From the NCBI GenBank assembly GCA_032629725.1, contig JAFEVB010000036.1, forward strand, positions 620,001-684,000: a DNA stretch of 64,000 bases, given 5' to 3'. Numbering within the stretch: position 1 is the stretch's first letter; each line of letters starts with the position of its first letter. The stretch comes from Gremmenia infestans (taxonomy: Eukaryota > Ascomycota > Leotiomycetes > Helotiales > Hamatocanthoscyphaceae). This document shows positions 46,653 to 57,850 of the stretch, one piece after another. Both the position numbers and the translations under genes were made by a program. Under the pieces are notes generated by a model, which searched no databases, was not told the DNA's origin, and saw only the letters and a list, made by a program, of their open reading frames with translations.

Positions 46653-49600
46653 CTATCCAGCCATACTAGCAGCCGGCGGCACCTTGCCAGTAGTGCCACT
46701 CTCACCATCAGTTTGGATCGAACCTTCGATCCTCCGTTTAGCTTCCGCGCGCTCTGACTCGGAAATATCTTCGTCTTTCTTGCGCATGTCGGGCGTATGT
46801 TGACCTTGAGAGGGGTGGTGGCCGATGGACATGCCTACGCGGATCTATATCAATGATCATTAGCAACCATCACATCTCCCAAAAATAAAAAAGAGCAAGG
46901 GAAAGAACGACTCACCAAGGTTTCCAATGCGGTCGCCGAATTAGCCGCCAAATCGTCATCAAACTTCATCGTTCCTTCCTCGAACAAGGTCAGAATCGTA
47001 CTCCCTCCAAACTTGAAGTATCCTAGTTCCTCAGCACGCTTGACGTTCTCTCCAGCTTTGCGAGTGATGACGGTGCTGCCTACCATCATAGCACCTACGC
47101 AGATGACCATAACCCTGCCGTGAGCCACCGAGTCAATAGGCACCACGACTCTGATGTTTTCTCCGTAGACGTCGAGTGCAGATCGAATAGCCATTGGATT
47201 CACGGTGTAGTACTCGCCTTCAATAAGCTTAGGTGTACCCATCACGCCGTCAACGGGAATGTGGAAACGATGGTAGTCCTGCGGAGCGAGACGGAAGATG
47301 CCAAGAGCACCATTGGTGTACCGCTTCGCGTCCTCAGGGTAGGCATTGCCCAGTAATCTCTCGATGGAGAACTCACGACCCTTGACCCAGATCTTAGTAG
47401 CCTCGTCCATTCTGTTGAATACCACTGATCGGCAATCAGCAGGCGAAACGATGATTCTCGGATTATCAGGCGCAGAGCAAGGTCTCGCGTCTGGCTTGAG
47501 AGCTCTATAGAAGAACTCGTTGAAATTCTTAAACTGTTCGGTCGATAGAAGCACCTCGCTCATGTCCAATTGATGAAAATTGATGAATTTTTCAATTTCT
47601 GCCTTCGAAGCAGGATCGTCATATTTGACACCCTGCTTAAAACTTAAGCCGCGGAGGAGCTTGCGGACTGGTGTTGTGTTAGCTACTGTTTTGCTAGGCT
47701 TTTTGCTAGGTACGTATAAATTAAGGCCATACATACTTCTCTTCTTCTCCATATCTCTAGACTTCAGTCCCTTATATAGTAGCCGAATTCCCAATCTCAC
47801 GTAGACGCTCATGCGTTCTTCATTTATTTGACCAGTAATACGGTCTTGTACAAGAATGTTTGCCGAGTTTGCGCCAAGCTTGTAGCCACCGTAAGATATC
47901 TTGGTGATGACTTTAGAATACCATTTTCGCTGTGCTTGGCTTGAAGTAACAAATCCAGCCATCACAATATTGTTGACCTGCCTCCAATCCTGACTGGCAC
48001 AAGTGGCAATATGCGTGATGATGTCTGCATCAGAACGCTTATTCAGACGCGGCTGGTGGCAGATTGGGCATTCTCTGATTTCAACAACGTGCTCTTCACC
48101 CTTGTCGTTGAGATCATCTCGGTCCAAGTAATCTCCTTCTTCACCAGGTGTGGAGAGATCCTCGACGCTTTGTGCCTCGACACCAAGAGACTGATCCATG
48201 GGTCGTAGATTCTCAGTATCCGTTGAGGTTATTTCAGATGAAGATGCTGGAGCTTGGCCTTGTGTGCCTCCTAGTTGTGTTGGAATACGGGCTTTTACAG
48301 CAGCGCTGTCTGGCATCAAGTTTCTGACCTTATCACCCATAGATTGGGTCTTCGACTTCTCTAGAAGTTGGTCCTCTAGACATATCACAGCTTCGTCAAA
48401 GGTCAAGTCGGAATTATTATCGTCTCCGCTGTTTGTCGCGTGATGTGGGAAGCGCTTGAAGAACTTATCAATCGTAGATTCCTTCAATGTCGACCCCAGG
48501 GTGTCGAGCATAGTTGTGAGCTCGACCTTGCTAATCCTCCCACTCTCATCGGTATCGTATTGCCTGAGCATAGATCTCCAAAATTGTTGGCGAAGAGCGG
48601 GGTATGGGACATACTTGGCCTTGATGAACAAAGCTGGGCTGTGCTTCTCTTCCCATTTCTCAGCGTTCTTGAGCTTCAATTGCACCGTGAATGGATGCAA
48701 GTCAGGGTCTCCGCGCCCATTGAAGCCCTCATCATCATCAACGGCGTTTGGTACTGGTACATTATCACCCGGATGGAGGCCCGCTACTGGGTTGGAAGTA
48801 GGAGCTAGTCCCTGAATTGGTGTGGTCGTCCCAGAGGTATTGGTACTCTGCATAATACTCGAACTAGACCTATTGGAAGTCAGAGCTGGCCGAGCAGATA
48901 ATTTGTTCAAGCTTTGTGATGAGGAGGACCTGGATAGTGGCAACTTGAAGCGTGACCGATTCTTTTCGACTGGGAATGCGGCGGCATCTGGCGGATCTTT
49001 CAAGGCATAAAGGCCAGTTTCCGGATCCGCATCAGGGGCTGTATCTGTAATGTCTTTTAGAGGGAGGACTGTCGAAGCAATGAAATCGTTCCCAGATAGC
49101 TTATCCCTATCAATAACCGTAAACGCGAGAGAGTAAGTCTGTTCGTGCTTAAGAACCTGGAAAACCATCTTCTCGTTGAATACCGGATTGAGATTGTGTC
49201 TGATAACGCGAGTTCGGTATGTCTTCTTTCCAAGAGATGCAACCACAAACGGATCCATATCAAACGAGGTTCTCGTCATGTTCCGTTCAGGTGGCAGATC
49301 CGTAATCTTGCCAATTTCAAGGAATACGATGCCCACAACCTCACTTCCACCACCGAACTCGTATGCACCAGTTTGTTTCTTCTTTCTCAATCCGCGAAGT
49401 CTCAACTTCCGTCGTCTCTTTTCGGCAGATTCTGGTTTTGTAGGATCGTCCGTCTCATCGCTAGGCTCTTCGTCTTCATCGAAGTATTCGTCTTCATCGT
49501 CCCCACCAGCAGTACCCATCAGCCCAGGCGTCGAAGGAGCACTAGTATTAATATCAGATATATCAATCCCAGCGAGTGCGCGGAACTTCTCCAAAACCTG

Positions 49601-50297
49601 TGCAGGCGGCGATGCGACATTGGAGGAGTCGAATAGGGTAAATTGCAGCTGGACCTCCCCTGAAACATTGCTGCTCTTCTTGCCGCCTGGTCTCTTGCTC
49701 TTGAGAGGGTACCATCGTGGTTCTAATTCGGTAGCATCGCCCGAGAATATTTCCTCTACGGCGAGGTCGAATTCGCCCAGATAGTCCTTCCCAAATCTGT
49801 CCTTGTCCCAACAAACGAGTTCGAATAGTAGGCAGTTGACACCAGATACTGGGAACTGGACTGTGACGTTCCATTCGGGGTTTAGAGTCTTTGGAACTGC
49901 CTGTGTAGCACTCTTCGTATCGCCGACAGTGAGGACGCAATACTGCAGTTCCAAAGTTAATTGTTGCCAGTCTACTGTAGCTTTGCAGGCTGCGAAAACT
50001 CACCGGATCAGAAGTACCGCTCCTGTCCTTCGCAGCAAGATTTCTCGCCTGTAACCATCAGCATAATCCATTGAGACACCTCCTAATACCCTGCCCAGTT
50101 GACAGATAATAAAAACATACCTTTAGCACCACCGCTTTTAGCATCAATCCATTGGCCCGTGCCAACTCTGGGTTTGGATCAATACCTGCCGACAGTGTCT
50201 TCTTCATGGTGCCTGGATTTGGACTGGTGCTTCGACTGTTGTTGGTGCTGGTGCCGGTGTATGATTTCAGGCGGTTTGGGAGGATGTTGCGGACCAT
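46653..50297 (-). CDS. PSD2: Phosphatidylserine decarboxylase type 2 (C2-C2-EF hand-PSD)
   Basis: Exons 50297-50121, 50048-50004, 49942-47737, 47667-46916 and 46844-46653 give 1123 aa. The intron at 47668-47736 (69 nt) is stop-free and in frame; removal restores KKRIRKLLRGLSFKQG. The first C2 domain starts at about residue 53 (AVVLKARNLAAKDRSGTSDPYC), and a second is centred on MDPFVVASLGKKTYRTRVI. An acidic linker, a Ser-rich region and an EF-hand (DTDESGRISKVEL) follow. The catalytic part has RPCSAPDNPRIIVSPADCR, DYHRFHIPVDG and the self-cleavage site FGGSTI, whose Ser (codon 47000-47002) becomes the pyruvoyl group. The enzyme makes phosphatidylethanolamine from phosphatidylserine at Golgi/endosomal membranes. 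The last exon adds a charged tail beyond ETLIRVGMSIG. Confidence 0.95.
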
Positions 50298-51577
50298 GTT
50301 GTCGAAGGTGGGGAGGTATATATGGATATAATGTGAATGCAGACCGGTGCTACCACGCTGGGCGGCCAAGAGCGAGCGAGCGACGTAGCTGACAGCTCTC
50401 AGGATTGCTGATGCTGTGGACAGGGTATGAGCTGAAAGAGCAGGATTCTTGGCAGAATGAATGATGTTGGTTGGCTGAAGAGACTCCCAAGATACTGTAC
50501 CGTATTGGCAGTGCGGGGTTTTTATACTTCCCGGCTTGGATTTAATCGTAGGGCTAGTCGGCCGCCTGGGTAAGTCTGCTGCTATTCAACGATTTGTCGA
50601 GCCGTGTACTGTATAAGATGATGGAGGATGTAATTTCGTTTAGACCTGGTGTTTCGGTGAGGATGAAAGTAAAAATAGAGATAAATACTTGTTGATCCGA
50701 ATCGTTTGCTGACGTTCTAGATCAACCCCACATTGATCGTTGGATATCAAAGAGTGGATGTTTGAATCCGAAAAATCCGGCTGAGTGGGATTTGTTTAAA
50801 TATGTATCCTTGATTTTGACTTCTCATAGTTCAATATGCAACAAGCCCGCAGCGTTATTTTCTAGAACTTTCGGAAGCCACGTTCGGGGTCAACAGGAGT
50901 TATTGTACCTACCCTTCCCCAAACGTCTTTCTTGATGAAATTTATTCAAGCAGTATATGAAGCTACGTTGGTTATTTGTTACTGTTAGCCGTGCATCGAG
51001 TCAACGGTTTGGGCACAGTACTAGAATGGGCAATGATTCAGTCAACGCTCGGGTTGAATATGATGTTTAAAGCATTGATAATATTGCGGTATATTTTCAA
51101 TTGAAAATAACTTCATGCAAGCATTTCTTTGTACTTTATAGAGAAGGTGCATGGAAGGTTCTCCAGCCCACCTGATCAGTGATCGGATGGAGCCCTCTAT
51201 CGAGCCTCATGCATTGAATATATATATTACCCATCCCGTGAAAACCAACAACACATCCTCCTTCGAGCTAACTCATCTTCCAGAACTAAGTTTATATCCC
51301 GAATTCTGCCATTCATGCATCTGACACCGTCACGAGAAGGTCAAGAATCTCCCAAATGCAGAGCTGGTTTGCCTCAAACAAAGTATCACCGGGTTCCTTA
51401 CTGATGCAACCTCGCGCAAAAGTACGAAGGGTCTATTGTTTCTATTTCTCTGTCTAATCTGTATATCTAGGTATTATCAAAACGCCCCCAACAGTATAGA
51501 TGTTGCTTAGTCCTTCAACGCCGATGCAATGCCGCCTTTCTTGTACGAAAACTAGAATAGGGAAGAATGTAACAAGA
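50298..51577. other. Intergenic, 1.3 kb
   Basis: PSD2 promoter and 3' region of the HAD phosphatase gene, both on the minus strand. No further gene recognised. TATATATATTACC lies at 51218-51230. Confidence 0.5.
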
Positions 51578-52790
51578 TCAAGTGGCCACACTCTCCGTGA
51601 TAGTACCTGTGCTGCTTGGATTATATTCCGAGAATGCTTCTGGCCACAAGAACATCTTCTCCTCTTTGCTGGGAGTAGCAGCAACGAGCCGAGGGACCTA
51701 TATCAATGTCAGCACACCAATTCCCATCTATCTTCCTTTCAGTAAACACTTACAGCATTCTGACTGCTAACCCTCCTCCACATATTCGCCCTCGGATTGA
51801 ACCTAACAGGAACGCCCTTTCCACCAGTCTTCCTTTCATCCTCCTCCATAATGGCCTTCACCTCCCTCTCCACATCAGCAAAAGTATCAAACGGAATATA
51901 CTTAATCCCATTCTCGATACAATACTCCTCTAGCCTCAACCCCCTCCTCGCAAACAACACATCCGCCTCCCTCGCGGCCGGCAAATCACTAACCCCATCC
52001 CCAATAAACACAATAAGCGGAATCGTGCCATCCTCGCACTGCAGTTCAGCCTCCTTCCTCGCCTCCGTAATACTAAGCGCCTTATCATGACCCAACTCCG
52101 TATCATGCCTCCAAACCGGCTTCCACTTACTCCCATCCCCGCTAATCTCCGCCTCATTCGCTACAATCTCGATATGCCTACTCTCCTCCTCGCCCAGAAA
52201 CGAATCGAGAACCTTCCGCAGTATCGGCTTCAACCCCGCACTGATAACATTGAACGGAATGTTATTCGCTATGCAGAATTTATGGAATTGCTGGAAATCC
52301 GGATCGATCTCGAGCGTCTTCTCCATGGCTTGGAATCCGTCGTCAAAGGGGATATGCAGCGATCCCCACATCTCCTCCGAGACGTCGCGGAATGAGCGCT
52401 CACCAGTCTTGATCTGCTCGTCTAGCATCGTGCGGCGCTCGGCGCCACAGCCGTGCGCGTCGAAGAGGACATGGCCGGTGTCTTGCATGAAGATCGTGCC
52501 GTCGAAATCTGGGGGTTATTTGTGTTAGGAAGGTCATTTTATTAGGATATTTGATAAAGCTTGAGTAATTGAGGAGTGAAAATGGAGGGCGCCTGCTGCG
52601 TCTGCTGAATCTGCACGGCAACGAGACAAGATACAATCAACGGAAACGGAAATGGATCGGCATGCGTACCTGAAAAGCAGATGATCTTCCGCTTCGTTGG
52701 CATAATCGTGGTGGGCATGCTTGTTCTAGCTACAGAAGAAATGTTTTTGGGCGTGGGCGTTGTTGAAGGAGGAGTGATGGCGATAGGCAT
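51578..52790 (-). CDS. HAD phosphatase, PYP1 (polyol phosphatase)-like
   Basis: Three exons, 52790-52670, 52508-51754 and 51697-51578, give 331 aa. The first intron is long for this window (161 nt). It places the HAD motif I, DFDGT (nucleophile Asp), across the splice. Motif II is VISAGLKP, the conserved Lys lies in GHDKALS, and motif III/IV is FIGDGVSDLPAAREAD. Layout and the segment FDTFADVE match yeast Pyp1/YNL010W, a phosphatase of polyol phosphates (ribitol-5-P, sorbitol-6-P), and the related MtnX group of methionine salvage. The first 35 residues are Thr/Pro-rich and absent from yeast Pyp1. The start is the first ATG; the frame upstream has only TTG. The exact substrate is not decided by the sequence. 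Confidence 0.88.
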
Positions 52791-54051
52791 CTTGAATATC
52801 TTATACAAAGTGGCAAATACGGTGGGGGTCTTTGTCTACCTGTGGGATGAAGGCTTGTAGGATGGTGGGATAGTGGGATTTGAAAACTGGAGAAATGTGC
52901 TTTTAGATGGATTCAAAATGTGGGCAACAACGACCCTCTTATCTTATTCTCGTGAAGCATACCTCCCTATGTACGGAGTACTGAAACAATGACGAACATA
53001 CTCCGTACAAAGAAAGAAACGGCGCTCCAGCCAGTCAAAATCCCTGGCTCCGAATCTCACGATGATAACGAAAAGACTTCTTTGACATAGCGTCGGTCAA
53101 TAACGGGATCTAGTTGGTCTGTTTGCATCGATCCAACTATCAGGAGAAATCCCTGTACGAGTTAGGTATTCCGAGCGCTTGCTGAAGAGCACTATGACTA
53201 CATTGTGCTTGAAATGTTGCGAGTCTGGATGTCGTCCAAGAGCCAAGGCAAAGCAAAACTCGCTTGAAGTGGGGCAATTTTGGTGTGGAGGGGAGGGGCA
53301 GTGCAGTGCAGTGCAGTCCCGAGCTCGAGTCTAACTGATAAGGAACGGAGGGGAAAAGGGGAAAAGCTTGTGGGATGGAATTTAGGATGGGGCTGGAGAT
53401 GGGGTCCATGAAATACGATCTGTGGTCTTGATTCTTCAATCTGAAGAGTAATACAAATTTCACCGTTGTTGTTCTACTATTACTGACTGAAGAAGAAATT
53501 CAACGCTGACAATAGGAAGTCAAAGTGTGCGATTCCATCATGTATGTATGAGTCCGATGCCAACCCTTGAAGAGATGTTCGAGTCATATGCGTACTTGTC
53601 ATTTTTTTGAAGCTTACGATGCACGATGCAAGCGTTAATCCCCTCCTAGTACGGCGTATTGATGCAATTATTAAAGCGCGTCACTTTGTTAGACGTGTGG
53701 GCGGCTCTCACCTCCGCTGCTTGCACATTTGGACATTTCGCGGGGGCTTCACTGCATATCAGCGTCACTACGGAAAACTGTCGTGGTTTTGGGGTACACG
53801 GGTACGGGCACGGGCAAGTCTGGAAGTGCATGCATGGACTTACTCGTACTCCCACAGGTGATGTCAATATGCGTCTGCGGCTGTGGATCTCCGATTGGCA
53901 CTCGGCAGGTGTGGACCTAGACCTGTATGGCGCACAATGTGTGAAAAAAATAACTGGATATCGTGACAATTGCTTCGTAATTTCCATTTCTGACCTAAAC
54001 AGCATCATGTGAACCCCTCCCCGCTAACGCCTAATTCGATCTCGGGGTATT
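52791..54051. other. Intergenic, 1.3 kb, with an 11-bp inverted repeat
   Basis: Lies between two minus-strand genes. It contains a perfect 11-bp inverted repeat at 52970-53009 and GCAGTGCAGTGCAGT at 53300-53315. Plus- and minus-strand ORFs of about 117-120 codons overlap at 53646-54012, but neither shows family features; I do not call them. Confidence 0.5.
52970..53009. repeat. Perfect 11-bp inverted repeat, TACGGAGTA arms
   Basis: TGTACGGAGTA at 52970-52980 and its exact complement TACTCCGTACA at 52999-53009, with an 18-nt loop. It lies about 180 bp upstream of the start codon of the HAD phosphatase gene. Confidence 0.9.
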
Positions 54052-55102
54052 CTATGCTTTGACTTTCGCGGAGTATTTTGTAGCAGCCTTGTCGAATAAA
54101 GCGCTCTTTTCTTGAAGGTCTTGCAGGTAATGGTGCTCTGGCGCAGTCGTAGAAAGGGCACTGTGTCGTTGCTCGTTAGGAAATGTGCATTATAGACACA
54201 TAAAAATACGAAGACGTACCTGATGAGTTCCGTAGCATCCTTGCCTGCAATTATGTTTAGGACAGCACTGTTGGCTATGACTTCCGCGCTCTTGGGGTCC
54301 TTTGCGAGAGCTTGTTGGAGTGCAGCTTCAGCCTCCTCTAATCGCCCAAGGTGAATCTCGGCAACAGCTTGTGATACTAGGCTCTGAATAGAGGAAGTTG
54401 ATGATGCTTGTGCTAGCTCTTCGAAGACATAGAATGCCTGCTGGTATTTTTCTCCGCCCTGTACAATGTCTTAGTTGGAGTGAAGAATTTATAAGATGCA
54501 TTGTATAACCTACCACTCTCATGCCAACCCAGGATTCCGCAAGGTTGACAAGTAGACTATCCTGGGCCCATCTTCTCGCTGCTTGGACTTCTTTGATAGC
54601 TAGATTTGTGCGATTTTGTTGAAGATGGATCTGCACGATGAGAGCAACGGCTTCCACTGTAGCATTGGATTAGCATCTTCCTCAATATGTATTTCAAGGG
54701 CCGCATACGATTCCCCTGGTGTTGTGAAAGAAGAGCCAAAGCCTCCTCGCTATTGCCTCCTGCTTGCAGAACTGTGCCAGCAAGCACCTGAACCGTAGAG
54801 TTGTCCGCAGATTCCTGCGCCAGCTCCTCCGCAATCTTTACGGCCTTAGACTCGTTCCCAGCCGCAAGCTCAGCCAGCGCACCCACAGCAGCCAGATCAG
54901 GCTCTGATTCTCCCTGCACATCTGCAATCACATCTTCTGCTTGTCCAAGGGCAATTTGGGCGCGAAGGGAGAGCACACGAGCTGGAAGGGCGTTCTCGGG
55001 GGAAAGGCCAGCCGTATCGAAATCAATGACCTCCTGGTATTGGCCTTGGTGGAAGTAATTGTGCAAGTTGAGCAACTCGCCTTCTGCGGAAAAGGGATCC
55101 AT
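54052..55102 (-). CDS. SEC28: Coatomer subunit epsilon
   Basis: Four exons, 55102-54709, 54656-54514, 54458-54220 and 54160-54052, give 294 aa, normal for epsilon-COP. Introns are 52, 55 and 59 nt. The N-terminus MDPFSAEGELLNLHNYFHQG is family-typical, and the chain is a series of TPR-like helical repeats. Other landmarks are LEAVALIVQIHLQQNRTNLA, RRWAQDSLLVNLAESWVGMR and the C-terminal segment APEHHYLQDLQEKSALFDKA. Epsilon-COP sits on alpha-COP in the COPI coat and helps retrograde Golgi-ER transport. A palindrome copy lies about 110 bp upstream of its ATG. Confidence 0.95.
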
Positions 55103-55301
55103 GGTGAAGTGGCAGGGCTATTGGATGTGATGGTGGTCGGGATACGTGTTTGAAGATGTCCTGAGGCAGGCTCCCGCAGGTGGGTTTCTAGCGTATACTT
55201 GCTGATCTGCAGTACAGTACTGTACAAGCAAAACATGGAGAATGAACACACTTCAAAGTCTTCTTTTCTCTTCCTCTTAAATGCTCCAAGTTCCACTTCC
55301 A

Positions 55302-56015
55302 CTACCATTTATTTACATATTTCAACGTTCTCTCTCTCGTCTCAAATGCGACTCTCTCCTGCCACAACTTGTCTAAATTCCTGGTCCGTTGCATGAAAAC
55401 ATCGAGTCTAAACATAGATTTCCTTCCAGCATCCTCATTCCCATTCCGATTCCGATTCCCATTCACACTCGGAAAACCAGGCCACAGGTCGGCTGTCTCT
55501 TCCTCGTCGTCCTCTTCCTGTAGTTGAGTTCTTACATGGTTCCAGTATGCTCTATTCTGCCACACCTCTCTGCTCGAGTGAACTACCTCGCCCACGGGGA
55601 TGTGGACTTCTTCGTACAATTTAGCAAAGAGCGGATCTTGGTCGAAATCATAGTCGTCCAGACACCTCATCAATGAATTTCCCTTGAAGGTATTCTGCCA
55701 CCACTCGAATGACTGTCCTCGCGTTTGCTCTTCTGGACGCTGGAGCTCCTTTTCCGGTTCCCCATTTCCGTTTCTGCTTTTCCTTCTGTATCTGCGAGTG
55801 TACCGTTTAAGGTCTTCAATATCGGTACGCTCATAGTCCTCGAGTCTCATAGCTGCCGCAGTACCTCTTCTGGGACTATGAAGTGCGTGCATTCCAATTT
55901 TACCGCGTGTATGAGCTATGGCCAATGATTCTGCTAATGTATCCTCCAATCTACTTCGCTCCTCGCCGGGAGCTTTGTTGACGAGTGGCGGAGGGTAATT
56001 GTCTTGACGCAGCAT
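55302..56015 (-). CDS. Charged protein of unknown function
   Basis: 237 aa from the first in-frame ATG (56015, MLRQDNYPPP); the open frame continues upstream without ATG, so an unseen 5' exon is possible. It is rich in Arg, Glu and Asn, with a basic run RRYRRKSRNGNG near the middle, a segment DDYDFDQDPLFAKLYEEVHIP and an acidic run EEDDEEETAD. A (GN/RN)n stretch follows. There is no signal peptide or membrane segment. I do not recognise the family. It lies about 200 bp upstream of the coatomer gene on the same strand and diverges from the kinase gene. Confidence 0.55.
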   Translation of the reverse strand: MLRQDNYPPPLVNKAPGEERSRLEDTLAESLAIAHTRGKIGMHALHSPRRGTAAAMRLEDYERTDIEDLKRYTRRYRRKSRNGNGEPEKELQRPEEQTRGQSFEWWQNTFKGNSLMRCLDDYDFDQDPLFAKLYEEVHIPVGEVVHSSREVWQNRAYWNHVRTQLQEEDDEEETADLWPGFPSVNGNRNRNGNEDAGRKSMFRLDVFMQRTRNLDKLWQERVAFETRERTLKYVNKW

Positions 56016-56347
56016 TTGTTCTGGCGTTCGTATGTTTGTATGTTCATTTGTCTCGAAATATAGAAGCTCCAAACCTTTATAAAACTTTAATATGATACAA
56101 TAACAACTTTAATCCGGTAGACAATGTCTTCCGGTTGTCTGTGAGTGCAGCACAATAGGAGCAGCCATCAGTCCATTCACTAAGGAGCACCAATCCCTTC
56201 GACCCAGTCAGTGATTCATGCACAAACCATGTGAATTTGCACATAAGAGAGACATTCCTCTTGCGTCGTGCGGGATTATATCCATCATCAAGCCCCTACC
56301 ATCTCCAGCTACATCAACACAATTTCGCCCCGATTACTTTCAACATC

Positions 56348-57850
56348 ATGCCGGCGACGATGTCTGACTCTGTCCAGAGGGCTAGAACAAATGCTCTTAG
56401 AGATTGTCCTGAATACCAGAGTCTTCCCGACGACTGGGCCATTGGAGTCGACCCTGACGCTGGAGACCGTGTTTATTTTTTCAGGGACGCTCGTCCGGCC
56501 GAGAAGCACTACACTCATCCATCTCTTGGACCTCTGCCTAGTCCGTGGATCCTGAAGCTCGTGTCAAACCATTCGAAAAACACTTTTCAAATACTGTATT
56601 ACGATCCCAAGAATCATATTAAATCCAGACAAGACCCCAGGTTTTTAGACAAAACGTTACTTCAGCACTCAAAGAATGTTCCAAAAGAGCTCTGGATAGC
56701 CGCCTCTTCGCAAAGGAACAAGAATCTGGACATTAGCAAAATGAAGCGGCAACCGATCGGGAATAAAAATATTCGAGACTACTTCGAGATCATGAAAGTT
56801 CTTGATCCAGGCGATGGAACCAAGGGCGGCATGAATGGAGGCGTCTTCGTGGTTCGAGTCAAAGGTGTACCCAACAAGCTATACATCGAAAAAAGGTTCA
56901 AGGCGGATCAAGTCGACATGGCAAAGGACGAGATAATGATGATCCGTAGACTCAACCATGCGGCTTTGACGTGTTACTCGGTTGCCTACATTATCGAAAA
57001 CCGCAACCCGGAGGCATCTGTTTGGATTGAGTTTTGTGATCGCGGAGATTTGGACGGGCTTATTCGAGAATTCTCAAAACGCAAGCAAGTATCCCCACGA
57101 ATTCTACCCCCTGAAGCCTTTGTATGGCACGCATTTGGAGGACTATTAGATGGACTGGCCTACCTGCAAACCGGGGTTGGGCATCTCCACAATCCGCATG
57201 CAAGAGCACCACCGAGTTGGATGCCAATTCTTCATAGGGATATGAAGCCAGATAATGTGCTCCTTCGATCGAGATCTACAGTCGGCTCCAACAAGTACTT
57301 CTATTGTGTACTGAGCGACTTTGGGCTTGCTTGTGAAGACCGTCCAAGCAGTGATCCATTATGCGATCGATTCCAGCGAGAGGGCTCAAAAATTGGCACA
57401 ATGGGTTACCTTGCACCAGAGCTCTGCTGGGCACCCTTTCCTCAAAACAAGCAGCAACTGAACATGTTTCCACCTGGAGCTTTAAATAGCCGGAAATCTG
57501 ATATGTGGGCACTTGGTGCTACCATGTTCAACCTCGCTGAATGTAAAAGCATTTTAGGCCATTGCGATTTCAGTCGCCTCCCGCAGGATATAAACGCCAA
57601 TGATTATATGCAGGGAACTGAGTGCCGAAAGTTGAAGGATCCCCTCACCATTCCAACCAACTATTCCTCCCAGTTGAAGGAAGCCATTCGGCGAGCAACA
57701 TGTTGGAATCCACGAGACCGACCTGACGCTGTGGGGTTTGTAAGGAAGTTTGAACAATTACAGTATGCTGCTGGTTTCGACACGCAGAAAAAGGCGGCGT
57801 CGCTTCCAGAGTGGGCTACGAAGCAGCACCAATACTTTGCACCCGAATAA
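56348..57850 (+). CDS. Serine/threonine protein kinase with WW-like N-terminus
   Basis: 500 aa, one exon; I chose the ATG at 56348, since the frame upstream starts only with GTG. A second ATG four codons later is also possible. Residues ~20-55 (LPDDWAIGVDPDAGDRVYFF...HP) look like a WW-type fold in which the second Trp is missing. The kinase domain starts near residue 145. It has EKRF with the presumed ATP-binding Lys, HRDMKPDNVLL (catalytic Asp298), DFGLA (Asp324), GTMGYLAPE and SDMWALGATMF. All catalytic residues are present, so it should be active. The domain resembles NIMA-like/orphan fungal kinases. Function unknown. Confidence 0.85.
   Translation: MPATMSDSVQRARTNALRDCPEYQSLPDDWAIGVDPDAGDRVYFFRDARPAEKHYTHPSLGPLPSPWILKLVSNHSKNTFQILYYDPKNHIKSRQDPRFLDKTLLQHSKNVPKELWIAASSQRNKNLDISKMKRQPIGNKNIRDYFEIMKVLDPGDGTKGGMNGGVFVVRVKGVPNKLYIEKRFKADQVDMAKDEIMMIRRLNHAALTCYSVAYIIENRNPEASVWIEFCDRGDLDGLIREFSKRKQVSPRILPPEAFVWHAFGGLLDGLAYLQTGVGHLHNPHARAPPSWMPILHRDMKPDNVLLRSRSTVGSNKYFYCVLSDFGLACEDRPSSDPLCDRFQREGSKIGTMGYLAPELCWAPFPQNKQQLNMFPPGALNSRKSDMWALGATMFNLAECKSILGHCDFSRLPQDINANDYMQGTECRKLKDPLTIPTNYSSQLKEAIRRATCWNPRDRPDAVGFVRKFEQLQYAAGFDTQKKAASLPEWATKQHQYFAPE

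Noticed and set aside
53646..54012. Overlapping plus- and minus-strand ORFs of about 117-120 codons
   Set aside because: No homology-like motifs, no splice or promoter support, and mirrored ORFs on opposite strands are typical of chance open frames.
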